DNA of 64,000 bases from Bacteroidia bacterium (lineage in GTDB: Bacteria > Bacteroidota > Bacteroidia > Flavobacteriales > Flavobacteriaceae). The notes below the pieces were generated by a model, which was not told where the DNA came from, searched no databases, and saw only the letters and a list, made by a program, of their open reading frames with translations. The stretch covers positions 1 to 64,000 of the forward strand of contig JAUIJA010000003.1 in assembly GCA_030431055.1 (NCBI GenBank), read 5' to 3'. The translations under genes and the position numbers were made by a program. Positions 44,975 to 54,876 of the stretch are shown piece by piece. How positions within the stretch are numbered: the stretch's first letter is position 1; each line of letters opens with the position of its first letter.

Positions 44975-45180
44975 TGTTTTTCTTTATAAATTAATATGCC
45001 TGATAAAATAAAGGATATTAATCCGAGTATTAAAAAAAATATTTTAGCATTTCTATCCTCAATTGAAAATGTTCCAAAAAAGAAAAGAATACCTGAAAAT
45101 ATACCTAAAAGAATTAATCCTTTTCTATTATTTATATTACTTAAAAATAAATTAATAAAAGCAAAAAAATATTCTTTCAT
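44971..45180 (-). CDS. Small two-span membrane protein, function unknown
   Basis: 69 residues. Two hydrophobic spans (about 22-37, GLILLGIFSGILFFFG, and 46-64, AKIFFLILGLISFILSGIL) with a charged loop (SIEDRN) between and a basic end. It is wedged between rsmE (2-bp gap) and DUF4159 (4-bp overlap), so it is clearly part of the operon, though I do not recognise it. Confidence 0.72.
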   Translation of the reverse strand: MKEYFFAFINLFLSNINNRKGLILLGIFSGILFFFGTFSIEDRNAKIFFLILGLISFILSGILIYKEKQ

Positions 45181-45182
45181 AA

Positions 45183-45887
45183 TTATTCATTAATTAACGC
45201 AACCGTATGACAAGCTACTAAAGCTGCTGTTTCAGTACGAAGTCTTGTGTTTCCTAATAAAACAGGTTGGTAATTATTTTCTAAAGACAATGCTATTTCA
45301 TTTTCTGAAAAATCACCTTCTGGACCAATCAAAATTACATAATTTTCGTTGGGTTGAATACAATCTTTTAATTGTTTGCGTTCTGTTTCAACACAATGTG
45401 CAATGAATTTATTCTCACAATTTGTATTTGCAATAAACTCTTTAAAAGAAATGGGTTCGTTTATTTTTGGTAAATAAAACTGATTTGATTGCTTCATAGC
45501 CGATTGAATAATCTTTTCAGCACGTTCAATTTTATAGACTTTTCTCTCAGAATGATCGCAAATAATAGGTGTGATTTCTTGTATGCCTATTTCTGTTGCT
45601 TTCTCTAAAAACCACTCCAAACGGTCATTCATTTTTGTTGGAGCAACTGCTATATGAAGATTATATTTAGGTTTTTCAAACTCTTGAGTTTCTAATATTT
45701 TAACTTCACATTTTTTGTCAGAAGCCAAACATATTTCAGAAATAAATAAAAAACCTAAACCATTAGTAATAAATATTTTATCAGTTTCTTTTTTACGTAA
45801 AACTTTAACTATATGTTTACTTTCTTCTTTATCAAAAACGAAAGAAGAATCGGTGTTTTTTATTTCAGAATTATAGAAAAGTTGCAT
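45183..45887 (-). CDS. rsmE: 16S rRNA (uracil-1498-N3)-methyltransferase
   Basis: 234 residues. A PUA-like N-terminal domain (SKHIVKVLRKKETDKIFITNG) precedes a SPOUT methyltransferase domain with RLEWFLEKATEIGIQEITPI, ILIGPEGDFSENE and LGNTRLRTETAAL, the motifs of RsmE, which makes m3U1498 in 16S rRNA near the decoding centre. Normal length. It lies 2 bp after tsaD, so both are transcribed together. Confidence 0.93.
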   Translation of the reverse strand: MQLFYNSEIKNTDSSFVFDKEESKHIVKVLRKKETDKIFITNGLGFLFISEICLASDKKCEVKILETQEFEKPKYNLHIAVAPTKMNDRLEWFLEKATEIGIQEITPIICDHSERKVYKIERAEKIIQSAMKQSNQFYLPKINEPISFKEFIANTNCENKFIAHCVETERKQLKDCIQPNENYVILIGPEGDFSENEIALSLENNYQPVLLGNTRLRTETAALVACHTVALINE

Positions 45888-45889
45888 AG

Positions 45890-46912
45890 TTAAAATTCAA
45901 TTCGTGCTTTTGAAACAACGTTGTTTGTACTAAAATTATTTTCCAAGAAATTATAATAGCCAACAATCCCAATCATCGCTGCGTTATCAGTTGTGTATTC
46001 AAATTTTGGAATGTAGGTTTTCCAACCGTATTTTGTTTCAGCTTCTTTCAATGTTTTACGAATTCCAGAATTTGCCGAAACTCCACCACCAATTGCAATT
46101 TGATTGATTCCAGTTTCCTTGACAGCTTTTTTTAGCTTATCCATTAAAATTTGAATAATTGTATATTGAATAGAAGCGCAAATATCAGCTAGATTTTCTT
46201 CAATAAAATTAGGATTTAATTTTACATTTTTCTGAACAAAATATAAAATTTGTGTTTTTAATCCGCTAAAACTGAAGTTCAATCCATCAACTTTAGGCTT
46301 TGTAAATTGAAAAGCTTTCGGATTTCCTTCTTGTGCATATTTATCAATCAACGGTCCGCCAGGATAGGGAAGACCTAATATTTTTGCCGATTTATCAAAC
46401 GCTTCGCCAACAGCATCATCGGTAGTTTCTCCAATGATTTCCATTTCAAAAAAGCTATTTACACGAACAATTTGTGTATGTCCTCCAGAAATAGTCATTG
46501 CTAAAAAAGGAAATGTTGGTTTATCAAAACCTTCTTCGTTTATAAAATGCGCTAAAATATGAGCCTTCATATGATTTACAGCAATTAGTGGAATATCTAA
46601 AGCCATACTTAAAGACTTAGCAAACGAACCACCAACCAAAAGCGATCCCATCAATCCTGGTCCTTGCGTAAATGCAATGCAACTTAATTCTTCCTTTGTA
46701 ATTCCAGCTTTTTTAATCGCAACATCAATTACAGGAACAATATTTTGTTGGTGAGCGCGAGAAGCTAACTCAGGTACAACTCCGCCATATTCTTCATGTA
46801 TAGCTTGTCTAGCCACAACATTTGATAAAACTTTATCATTACATAAAACTGCTGCAGAAGTGTCGTCACACGAACTTTCTATCGCTAAAGTGTATATTTT
46901 ATTTTTAGTCAT
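45890..46912 (-). CDS. tsaD: tRNA N6-adenosine threonylcarbamoyltransferase
   Basis: 340 residues, ASKHA fold. It moves the threonylcarbamoyl group to A37 of tRNAs that read ANN codons, together with TsaB, TsaE and TsaC, which are not in the window. ESSCDDTSAAV (nucleotide binding), NHMKAHILAHF (metal His), SGGHTQIV and GLPYPGGPLID are the family motifs. I chose the ATG at 46912; a GTG at 46924 would add MPFF. First gene of the leftward operon, divergent from tamB. Confidence 0.95.
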   Translation of the reverse strand: MTKNKIYTLAIESSCDDTSAAVLCNDKVLSNVVARQAIHEEYGGVVPELASRAHQQNIVPVIDVAIKKAGITKEELSCIAFTQGPGLMGSLLVGGSFAKSLSMALDIPLIAVNHMKAHILAHFINEEGFDKPTFPFLAMTISGGHTQIVRVNSFFEMEIIGETTDDAVGEAFDKSAKILGLPYPGGPLIDKYAQEGNPKAFQFTKPKVDGLNFSFSGLKTQILYFVQKNVKLNPNFIEENLADICASIQYTIIQILMDKLKKAVKETGINQIAIGGGVSANSGIRKTLKEAETKYGWKTYIPKFEYTTDNAAMIGIVGYYNFLENNFSTNNVVSKARIEF

Positions 46913-47016
46913 AAAAAAAGGCACGAAAATTGCGTGCTAACAGTTGTAATAATCTTACAAAATTCATTAATTTTGTTAATTGTGATTATTATAATTAAAG
47001 CACAAATTTACGAAAT

Positions 47017-50000
47017 ATTAGCACTTCAAAAAAAATAAAGAAAATATTAGTTAGAAGCATTATAATTCTTATTCTGCTTTTTCTTCTTTTAGCTACTTTG
47101 CTATCGTTACCGTTTGTGCAAACGCAATTAGGTAAAGTAGCTACTAATAGTTTTAATAAAGAATTTGGAACAGACTTAACGATTGATAAGGTTGCAATTT
47201 CTCCTTTCGGTACAGTAAAGTTAGGCGATGTTTTAATTCGCGATCATCATCAAGACACGCTGTTTTATATTCAAAAGTTAAATACTTCAATTTTAAACTT
47301 TAAAAAATTATATGAAAACGGACATCCCTATTTAGGCGATGTTACCATTCATGGTTTAGATGCAAAATTAAAAGAATACAAAGGAGAAGGAGAAACCAAC
47401 CTTGATAAATTTGTTGCCGCTTTTGATGATGGAACTCCTTCATCGGGTAAGTTTAGAATGAAAGTAACCACTTTTGATATTTATAAAAGTAGATTTCGTT
47501 ATATCGATGAAAATCTTGAAAATCCTAAGCTTTTAGATTTTACAGATTTAGATGGAAAACTTGATGATTTTTTCATAAAAGGACCAAATGTTTATACCAA
47601 TATTGAGCATTTAGATTTTCATGATCACAGAGGTTTAGATGTAGAGAATTTGAGCTCTAAATTCACTTATACAAAACAAAATATTCTTTTAGAAAATTTA
47701 GATTTACATTCTAAAGAATCTAAAGTTAAAGGTAGAGTAGAGTTATTGTTTAATCGTGAAGATTTTTCAGATTTTAACAATAAAGTTCGTTGGGATGCTA
47801 AGTTGGAAAACTCTACAATAGCTTCAAATGATTTGAATTATTTTTATAATGAATTTGGTAAAGACAACGCATTTTACTTGAATACGTATTTAAAAGGAAC
47901 TTTAAATGATTTTACGACTCATAATTTAAAACTAATCGATAAAAATCAATCAGAAATAATTGGTACGGTTAATTTTAGAGATTTTTTTGAAAAAGAGAAG
48001 TCATTTTATATAAACGGAAAATTTGATAGAGTTACTTCAAATTATAATGATTTAAGTAAAATATTACCAAGATTATTAGGCGAAAATCTTCCATCATCTT
48101 TAGAAAAATTAGGAAAAGTTAATTTGAATGGAGAAGTTGAGTTAACAAATAAATATATTAATTCAGATGTTTTTTTAACGTCTAGTTTAGGGATTGTTGA
48201 TGCCGATTTAGCAATTCAAGATATTGACAATATTGACAACGCTTCTTATCAAGGAAATTTAAACTTGAAAGATTTTAATATAGGAAATTTAGTAAGCAAT
48301 AAACAATTTGGAAAAGTTACGGCTCAAGTTGATGTAAACGGGCAAGGATTTACACAAGAATATTTAAATACAGCTGTAAAAGGTAAGATTGACAAGATTT
48401 TCTTTAATGATTATACATATTCTAAAATTGAAGTCGATGGAACTATGAAAATGCCTTACTTTAAAGGATATTTTAATAGTAATGATCCAAACCTACGAAT
48501 GGATTTCAAAGGATTAGTAGATTTAAGTTCGAAAATAAAAAACTACGATTTCAATTCGTATGTTGATTATGCTGATCTATATGTTTTAAATTTTAACAAA
48601 AACGATTCTATTTCGATTTTCAAAGGAAATATTAGTATGAAAGCTAAAGGAAATTCCTTTGATGATTTAGATGGCGTTTTAAACTTAAAAAATGTGTCTT
48701 ACCAAAACACATCTAAACAATATTTCTTTTCAGATTTTAATATCAACTCATCTTTTGATAAAGAGCAAGTAAGAACAATCACAGTAAATTCACCAGATAT
48801 TGTTTCAGGGAAAGTTGTTGGAAAATATAAAATAAACCAACTTCAAAAAATCGTTGAAAATGCGGTGGGAAGTTTATACGCAAATTACACGCCAAACGAA
48901 CTTGAAGAAGGTCAGTTTTTAGATTTTAATTTTACTATTTATAATAAAATTGTTGAAATTTTTATTCCAGAAGTTTCTATTTCTGAAAACACGAAGCTAA
49001 AAGGAAAAATAAATGCCGATGATGGCAAATTCGAACTCGATTTTTCTTCGCCAAATATTCTAGCTTTTCAAAATAAAATTGACAATATTAAAATTGATAT
49101 TGATAATAAAAATCCGCTGTATAACACTTATATAGTAGCCGATAGTTTACGTTTTAATCGTTATAAAGTTTCTGATTTTAATTTAATTAACCTTACGTTA
49201 AACGATACACTCTTTGTACGAACAGAATTTAATGGTGGAAGTAAAGATCAAGATCAATATTCATTGAACTTATATCATACGATTGATAGTACAAAAAATT
49301 CGATTGTTGGTTTTAAAAAATCAGAAGTAAAACTTCGCGATTATCTTTGGTTTATCAATGAAAATGAAACAAAAGATAACAAAATTGTTTTCACAAAAGA
49401 TTTACAAGAATTCGATTTTAAAAAGCTGAGTTTGTCACATAATAATCAGCGAATGAGTTTTTACGGAACATTAAAAGACTCAACTCAAAAAGATTTAAAT
49501 CTAGTATTTCACGATGTTGATTTGGAAAAAATAGTTCCAGCAGTTGACAGTTTAAGTTTTGATGGAAAATTAAATGGTTTTGCTTCTTTAAAACAGCAAA
49601 AGTCAGTATATAAACCACAATCAAACGTAACTATTGATAATCTTCAAATCAATAATTATGCTATTGGAAATCTTGCTTTAAATATTGAAGGAAACGAAGC
49701 TTTTAATCAGTTTAAAGTGAATTCGTCTATTAAGCAAAACAACAAAGAGCGATTTTATCTAAACGGAAATATAAACTATAAAAATAATGTTGCTGGTTTA
49801 GATTTAGAAGCTGGTTTAAACGGTTTTGAGTTAGCACCATTCGGTCCTTTATTAACAGATATTGTTTCAAACGTTAGAGGAGAAGCAAGTGGTAGAGCTA
49901 CGGTTAGAGGAACATTAACAAGTCCAGAAATAGATGGAAGACTATACTTAGACAAGTCTGGTTTAACAATTCCGTATTTAAATACTGATTATGACTTTGA

Positions 50001-51507
50001 GGAAAACGCAATTGTAGATGTTACTGAACATCAGTTTTTGTTTAGAAACATTAAAATTACCGATACAAAATATCAAACAAACGGAACGTTAAACGGAAGT
50101 GTTCGACATGAAGCTTTTGATGAATGGGAAATCGATTTAGAAGTAAAATCGGATAATATTCTAGCTCTAGACACAAAAGATGGTGATGATGTGTATTATT
50201 ATGGAACAGCATTTTTAAATGGTTTTGCATCTATTAAAGGACCAACAAACGCTTTACTGGTTAATGTTGTGGGGGAATCTGAACCTGGCACTTCTATAAA
50301 AATACCAGTAAGTGATTCTGAAGAAATAGGTGATAATTCTTTTATCAATTTTATGTCGGTAGAAGAAAAGATGAAAAAAGATAAAGGAATTTATGTTGAA
50401 CAAAATAATTATCAAGGAATTGAGTTAGATTTCGATTTTGATATAGATACAGATGCAGAAATCGAGGTTATTTTAGATAGAAATTCTGGTCACGCTATGA
50501 AAGGTAAAGGTTTTGGTTCTATGAAAATGGAGATTAATACACTTGGAAAATTCTTAATGTATGGCGATTTTATTGTTGTAGAAGGAGATTATCGTTTCAA
50601 ATATGGCGGTTTAATTGACAAAAAATTCTCGGTTAAAAAAGGAGGAACTATTCGTTGGGAAGGTGAACCAATGAATGCTATTTTAAATTTAGAAGCAGTT
50701 TATAAAACGCAAGCTAATCCTGCTGTTTTATTAGAAAGCGCTTCGTTTAATAGAAAAGTAGATACCGATGTTTCTATTTTAATTAATGGAAATCTTAGTA
50801 ATCCTGAACCTGATTTTAATATTGACTTTCCTACGGTAAGTTCTGTTATGAAAAGTGAAATCGATTACCAACTCCAAAATAAAGATAAACGTCAAACACA
50901 AGCTTTGGCTTTATTGTCAACAGGTTCGTTTATGACTCCAGAAACTGTAGGTAATGCCGCATACGGACCATTGTTTGAACGTGCTAGTTCTTTATTTAGT
51001 GATATTTTTTCTGATGAAGATAGTAAATTGCAACTGGGTGTAGATTATAGTCAAGGAGATAGATTAAATCAAGTTTCAGATCGAGTAGGTGTCACCTTAG
51101 CAACTCAAATAAGCGATAAAATTTCAATTAATGGTAAAGTCGGTGTTCCTGTTGGTGGAGTTACAGAATCTGTTTTAGTTGGAAATGTTGAAATTCAAAT
51201 GGAATTAAATGAAGAAGGAACTTTAAAAGCTCACGTATTTAATAGAGAAAACGATATTAACTATATAGGAAGCGGAATAGGTTATACCCAAGGTTTAGGA
51301 TTAACGTATACGGTTGAATTTGATACTTTCAAAGAATTTATTCAAAATATATTTGCTTCACAGAAAAAGAAAGAAGAAGAAAAGCCTGAGACAATTCAAG
51401 ATTCTGAATTTTCTCCAGATTATATTCATTTTATAAATGAAAGAAAGAATCAAAAACCTAAAGAAGCAAAAGAAGAAGAAATTTTAAAAGTTCCTGAAAT
51501 AGAATAA
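47017..51507 (+). CDS. tamB: TamB-like translocation and assembly module protein
   Basis: About 1,496 residues from a proposed ATT start at 47017; the first conventional start is a TTG at 47098, which would remove most of the N-terminal membrane anchor (about 9-31, KKILVRSIIILILLFLLLAT). There is no in-frame ATG, GTG or TTG between the stop at 46996 and 47098. The rest is a long AsmA/TamB-type beta-helical groove, with repeated short beta strands, ending in the TamB (DUF490) domain (about 1,030-1,440, with GFGSMKMEINTLGKFLMYGD and GGTIRWEGEPMNAILNLEA). TamB bridges inner and outer membranes for lipid transport and outer-membrane protein assembly. The C-terminal tail is Lys/Glu-rich. Divergent from tsaD. 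Confidence 0.85.
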   Translation: MSTSKKIKKILVRSIIILILLFLLLATLLSLPFVQTQLGKVATNSFNKEFGTDLTIDKVAISPFGTVKLGDVLIRDHHQDTLFYIQKLNTSILNFKKLYENGHPYLGDVTIHGLDAKLKEYKGEGETNLDKFVAAFDDGTPSSGKFRMKVTTFDIYKSRFRYIDENLENPKLLDFTDLDGKLDDFFIKGPNVYTNIEHLDFHDHRGLDVENLSSKFTYTKQNILLENLDLHSKESKVKGRVELLFNREDFSDFNNKVRWDAKLENSTIASNDLNYFYNEFGKDNAFYLNTYLKGTLNDFTTHNLKLIDKNQSEIIGTVNFRDFFEKEKSFYINGKFDRVTSNYNDLSKILPRLLGENLPSSLEKLGKVNLNGEVELTNKYINSDVFLTSSLGIVDADLAIQDIDNIDNASYQGNLNLKDFNIGNLVSNKQFGKVTAQVDVNGQGFTQEYLNTAVKGKIDKIFFNDYTYSKIEVDGTMKMPYFKGYFNSNDPNLRMDFKGLVDLSSKIKNYDFNSYVDYADLYVLNFNKNDSISIFKGNISMKAKGNSFDDLDGVLNLKNVSYQNTSKQYFFSDFNINSSFDKEQVRTITVNSPDIVSGKVVGKYKINQLQKIVENAVGSLYANYTPNELEEGQFLDFNFTIYNKIVEIFIPEVSISENTKLKGKINADDGKFELDFSSPNILAFQNKIDNIKIDIDNKNPLYNTYIVADSLRFNRYKVSDFNLINLTLNDTLFVRTEFNGGSKDQDQYSLNLYHTIDSTKNSIVGFKKSEVKLRDYLWFINENETKDNKIVFTKDLQEFDFKKLSLSHNNQRMSFYGTLKDSTQKDLNLVFHDVDLEKIVPAVDSLSFDGKLNGFASLKQQKSVYKPQSNVTIDNLQINNYAIGNLALNIEGNEAFNQFKVNSSIKQNNKERFYLNGNINYKNNVAGLDLEAGLNGFELAPFGPLLTDIVSNVRGEASGRATVRGTLTSPEIDGRLYLDKSGLTIPYLNTDYDFEENAIVDVTEHQFLFRNIKITDTKYQTNGTLNGSVRHEAFDEWEIDLEVKSDNILALDTKDGDDVYYYGTAFLNGFASIKGPTNALLVNVVGESEPGTSIKIPVSDSEEIGDNSFINFMSVEEKMKKDKGIYVEQNNYQGIELDFDFDIDTDAEIEVILDRNSGHAMKGKGFGSMKMEINTLGKFLMYGDFIVVEGDYRFKYGGLIDKKFSVKKGGTIRWEGEPMNAILNLEAVYKTQANPAVLLESASFNRKVDTDVSILINGNLSNPEPDFNIDFPTVSSVMKSEIDYQLQNKDKRQTQALALLSTGSFMTPETVGNAAYGPLFERASSLFSDIFSDEDSKLQLGVDYSQGDRLNQVSDRVGVTLATQISDKISINGKVGVPVGGVTESVLVGNVEIQMELNEEGTLKAHVFNRENDINYIGSGIGYTQGLGLTYTVEFDTFKEFIQNIFASQKKKEEEKPETIQDSEFSPDYIHFINERKNQKPKEAKEEEILKVPEIE

Positions 51508-51564
51508 ATTTTATCCATTTTTTTAGGTTAATTTATTATATTTATATTTCGATTATTTTACACA

Positions 51565-52551
51565 ATGAAAAATATAATTTCAAAAATTGCGGTTTTAACT
51601 TCTGGTGGAGACTCCCCAGGAATGAACGCTGCCATACGTTCTGTAGTAAGAACTTGTGCCTTTCATAATGTAGAATGTATTGGCGTTTATCGCGGTTATC
51701 AAGGAATGATTGAAGGTGACTTTAAAGAAATGGGAGCACGTTCTGTTAATAATATCATTAATAAAGGTGGAACTATTTTAAAATCAGCACGATCTAAAGA
51801 ATTTATGACTATTGAAGGTCGTAAAAAAGCTTTTAAACATCTTTCTAATGCTGGAGTTGATGCTTTAGTAGTAATTGGAGGTGATGGTTCTTTTACAGGA
51901 GCAGAAGTATTCAATAAAGAATTTGGAATTCCTGTTATGGGAATCCCTGGAACTATCGATAATGATATTTTTGGCACAAGTCATACTTTAGGATTTGACA
52001 CAGCATTAAATACAGTTGTTGATGCTATTGATAAGATTAGAGATACAGCAAGTTCTCATAACCGTTTATTCTTCGTAGAAGTTATGGGACGCGATGTTGG
52101 ACATATTGCTTTAAATACTGGAATTGGAGCAGGAGCTGAGGAAATTTTAATCCCAGAAGAAGATTTGGGCTTAGACCGATTAATAGATTCTTTAAAAAGA
52201 AGTAAAAGTACAGGAAAATCGTCAAGTATAGTTGTTGTGGCCGAAGGTGATAAAATCGGTAAAAATGTTTTCGAATTAAAAGATTATGTCGAAGAAAACA
52301 TGCCTGAGTATGATGTACGAGTTTCCGTTTTAGGTCACATGCAACGTGGTGGTTCTCCATCATGTTTCGATAGAGTTTTAGCTTCTCGATTAGGTGTAAA
52401 AGCTGTAGAATCATTACTAGAAGGGAAATCAAATTATATGGTTGGGTTATTACACGATAAAGTAGCACTAACACCATTAGAACAAGCAATAAAAGGAAGT
52501 ACAGAAATCGATTTAGAATTACTTCGTGTTTCTGATATCATGACAATATAA
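51565..52551 (+). CDS. pfkA: ATP-dependent 6-phosphofructokinase
   Basis: 328 residues. It phosphorylates fructose-6-phosphate in the committed step of glycolysis. Visible: GGDSPGMNAAIRSVVR (ATP and substrate loop), GGDGSFTGA, PGTIDNDIFGT with the catalytic Asp, EVMGRDVGH and HMQRGGSPSCFDR. GGDGS with Gly at the ATP-specific position argues for ATP rather than PPi as phosphate donor. gap follows 27 bp later on the same strand, so the pair is probably one transcript. Confidence 0.95.
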   Translation: MKNIISKIAVLTSGGDSPGMNAAIRSVVRTCAFHNVECIGVYRGYQGMIEGDFKEMGARSVNNIINKGGTILKSARSKEFMTIEGRKKAFKHLSNAGVDALVVIGGDGSFTGAEVFNKEFGIPVMGIPGTIDNDIFGTSHTLGFDTALNTVVDAIDKIRDTASSHNRLFFVEVMGRDVGHIALNTGIGAGAEEILIPEEDLGLDRLIDSLKRSKSTGKSSSIVVVAEGDKIGKNVFELKDYVEENMPEYDVRVSVLGHMQRGGSPSCFDRVLASRLGVKAVESLLEGKSNYMVGLLHDKVALTPLEQAIKGSTEIDLELLRVSDIMTI

Positions 52552-52575
52552 AAAACTAAAAAATAATAGAAATAG

Positions 52576-53589
<1,014 letters not shown>

Positions 53590-53594
53590 TACAT

Positions 53595-53618
53595 GAGCCT
53601 CATTTTGAGGCTTTTTTT
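53595..53618 (+). terminator. Intrinsic terminator after gap
   Basis: GAGCCTC / GAGGCTT hairpin with ATTTT loop, then a T7 run, 5 bp after the gap stop. Confidence 0.85.
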
Positions 53619-53631
53619 AATTAACTGAAAT

Positions 53632-54483
53632 ATGAAATTAATAGTTGATAGCGGTTCTACCAAAGCAGATTGGGTTGCAATTGATAATAACGGAAATAAT
53701 ATTTTCAATACAAAAACCTTAGGTTTAAATCCTTCGGTTTTAACAAAAGATGAATTCTTAGAAAGATTATATTCTAACGAACATTTAGTTGAAAACAAAA
53801 CAAAAGTTTCTCATTTGCACTTTTATGGCGCTGGTTGCGGGACGCAAACTATGATTAATTTTTTAACTGAAATTTTTCAAGACTATTTTAGTAATGCAAA
53901 AGTTTCGGTTAAAGAAGATACTTATGCAGCTGTTTTTGCTACAACAAAGAAAAATGAAAAAGCAATTGTAAATATCTTAGGAACAGGATCAAATTGTAGT
54001 TATTTCGATGGTGAAATTTTACATCAAAAAGTACAATCTTTAGGTTATATCGTTATGGATGATTGTAGTGGAAACCGTTTTGGTAATCATTTACTTCGCT
54101 ATTATTATTTTAAACAAATGCCGCAAGAATTGGCTGAAAAATTTGAAACAAAATATGATTTATCAGCAGATTTCATCAAAGATAATTTATATAAAAAGCC
54201 TAATCCAAACGCTTATTTAGCTTCGTTTGCAAGCTTTTTAATAGAAAATAAAACACACGAATTCTGTCAAAAAATTATTAGAGAAGAAATAGAAAAGTTT
54301 GTGAATTTCCAAATTAAACAATTCGACAATTATAAAGAAGTTCCAGTTAATTTTGTAGGTTCAATTGCATATTACCTAAAAGAAGAATTAGAATTAATTT
54401 TAGCCGAAAATGACATCAAAATTGGAAATATATGCCAGAAACCAATTGATGGCTTAATTCAATTTCACGTTTTAAACGATTAA
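53632..54483 (+). CDS. BadF/BadG/BcrA-type ATPase family protein, probable N-acetylglucosamine kinase-like sugar kinase
   Basis: 283 residues of the ASKHA fold. The phosphate-1 motif is at the start (LIVDSGSTKADWVAID), phosphate-2 is INILGTGSNCSYFD (IVNILGTGSN), followed by VMDDCSGNRFGNHLLR and a C-terminal FVGSIAYYLKEE. The arrangement matches the eukaryote-type GlcNAc kinase branch common in Bacteroidota. It would phosphorylate an amino sugar from peptidoglycan or chitin turnover, but no substrate evidence is present. mgsA follows after 3 bp, so both are one transcript. Confidence 0.82.
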   Translation: MKLIVDSGSTKADWVAIDNNGNNIFNTKTLGLNPSVLTKDEFLERLYSNEHLVENKTKVSHLHFYGAGCGTQTMINFLTEIFQDYFSNAKVSVKEDTYAAVFATTKKNEKAIVNILGTGSNCSYFDGEILHQKVQSLGYIVMDDCSGNRFGNHLLRYYYFKQMPQELAEKFETKYDLSADFIKDNLYKKPNPNAYLASFASFLIENKTHEFCQKIIREEIEKFVNFQIKQFDNYKEVPVNFVGSIAYYLKEELELILAENDIKIGNICQKPIDGLIQFHVLND

Positions 54484-54486
54484 ATA

Positions 54487-54876
54487 ATGAGAAAACCAAA
54501 ACAATATGAATTAGCAATAATTGCTCACGATGCTAAAAAAGCTGAAATGGTGCAATTTATTAATAAAAATAAGGCTTTATTGTTAGCTGAAAACATTAAA
54601 ATTATCGCTACTGGAACTACTGGTGGAAAAGTTGAACAAATAGGAGTGAAGGTTAAAAAAATGTTATCTGGACCTTTAGGTGGCGATGCTCAAATTGCAG
54701 CTCGTGTTGCCGAAGGAAAAACTAAAATGGTTTTGTTTTTTAAAGATCCGAACTCAAGTCATCCACACGAACCAGATATCAGTATGTTAATCAGAATTTG
54801 CGATGTTCACAATATTCCTTTAGCTACAAATGAAGCAACGGCTCAATTGTTATTAGATGCGTTGAGTATTGATTAA
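54487..54876 (+). CDS. mgsA: Methylglyoxal synthase
   Basis: 129 residues. It converts dihydroxyacetone phosphate to methylglyoxal and phosphate, an overflow branch of glycolysis. Family motifs: IAHDAKKAEM, ATGTTGGKVE, the catalytic Asp67 in SGPLGGDAQIAARVAEGK and His in DPNSSHPHEPDI. The position after pfkA-gap and a sugar kinase suggests a triose-phosphate control group, though gap is separated by a terminator. Its stop overlaps the convergent dnaX end by 4 bp. Confidence 0.93.
   Translation: MRKPKQYELAIIAHDAKKAEMVQFINKNKALLLAENIKIIATGTTGGKVEQIGVKVKKMLSGPLGGDAQIAARVAEGKTKMVLFFKDPNSSHPHEPDISMLIRICDVHNIPLATNEATAQLLLDALSID

Noticed and set aside
52082..52489. A 135-residue frame antisense to pfkA
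   Set aside because: It is a shadow of a strongly conserved enzyme gene; low-complexity Leu/Tyr composition typical of antisense AT-rich DNA.
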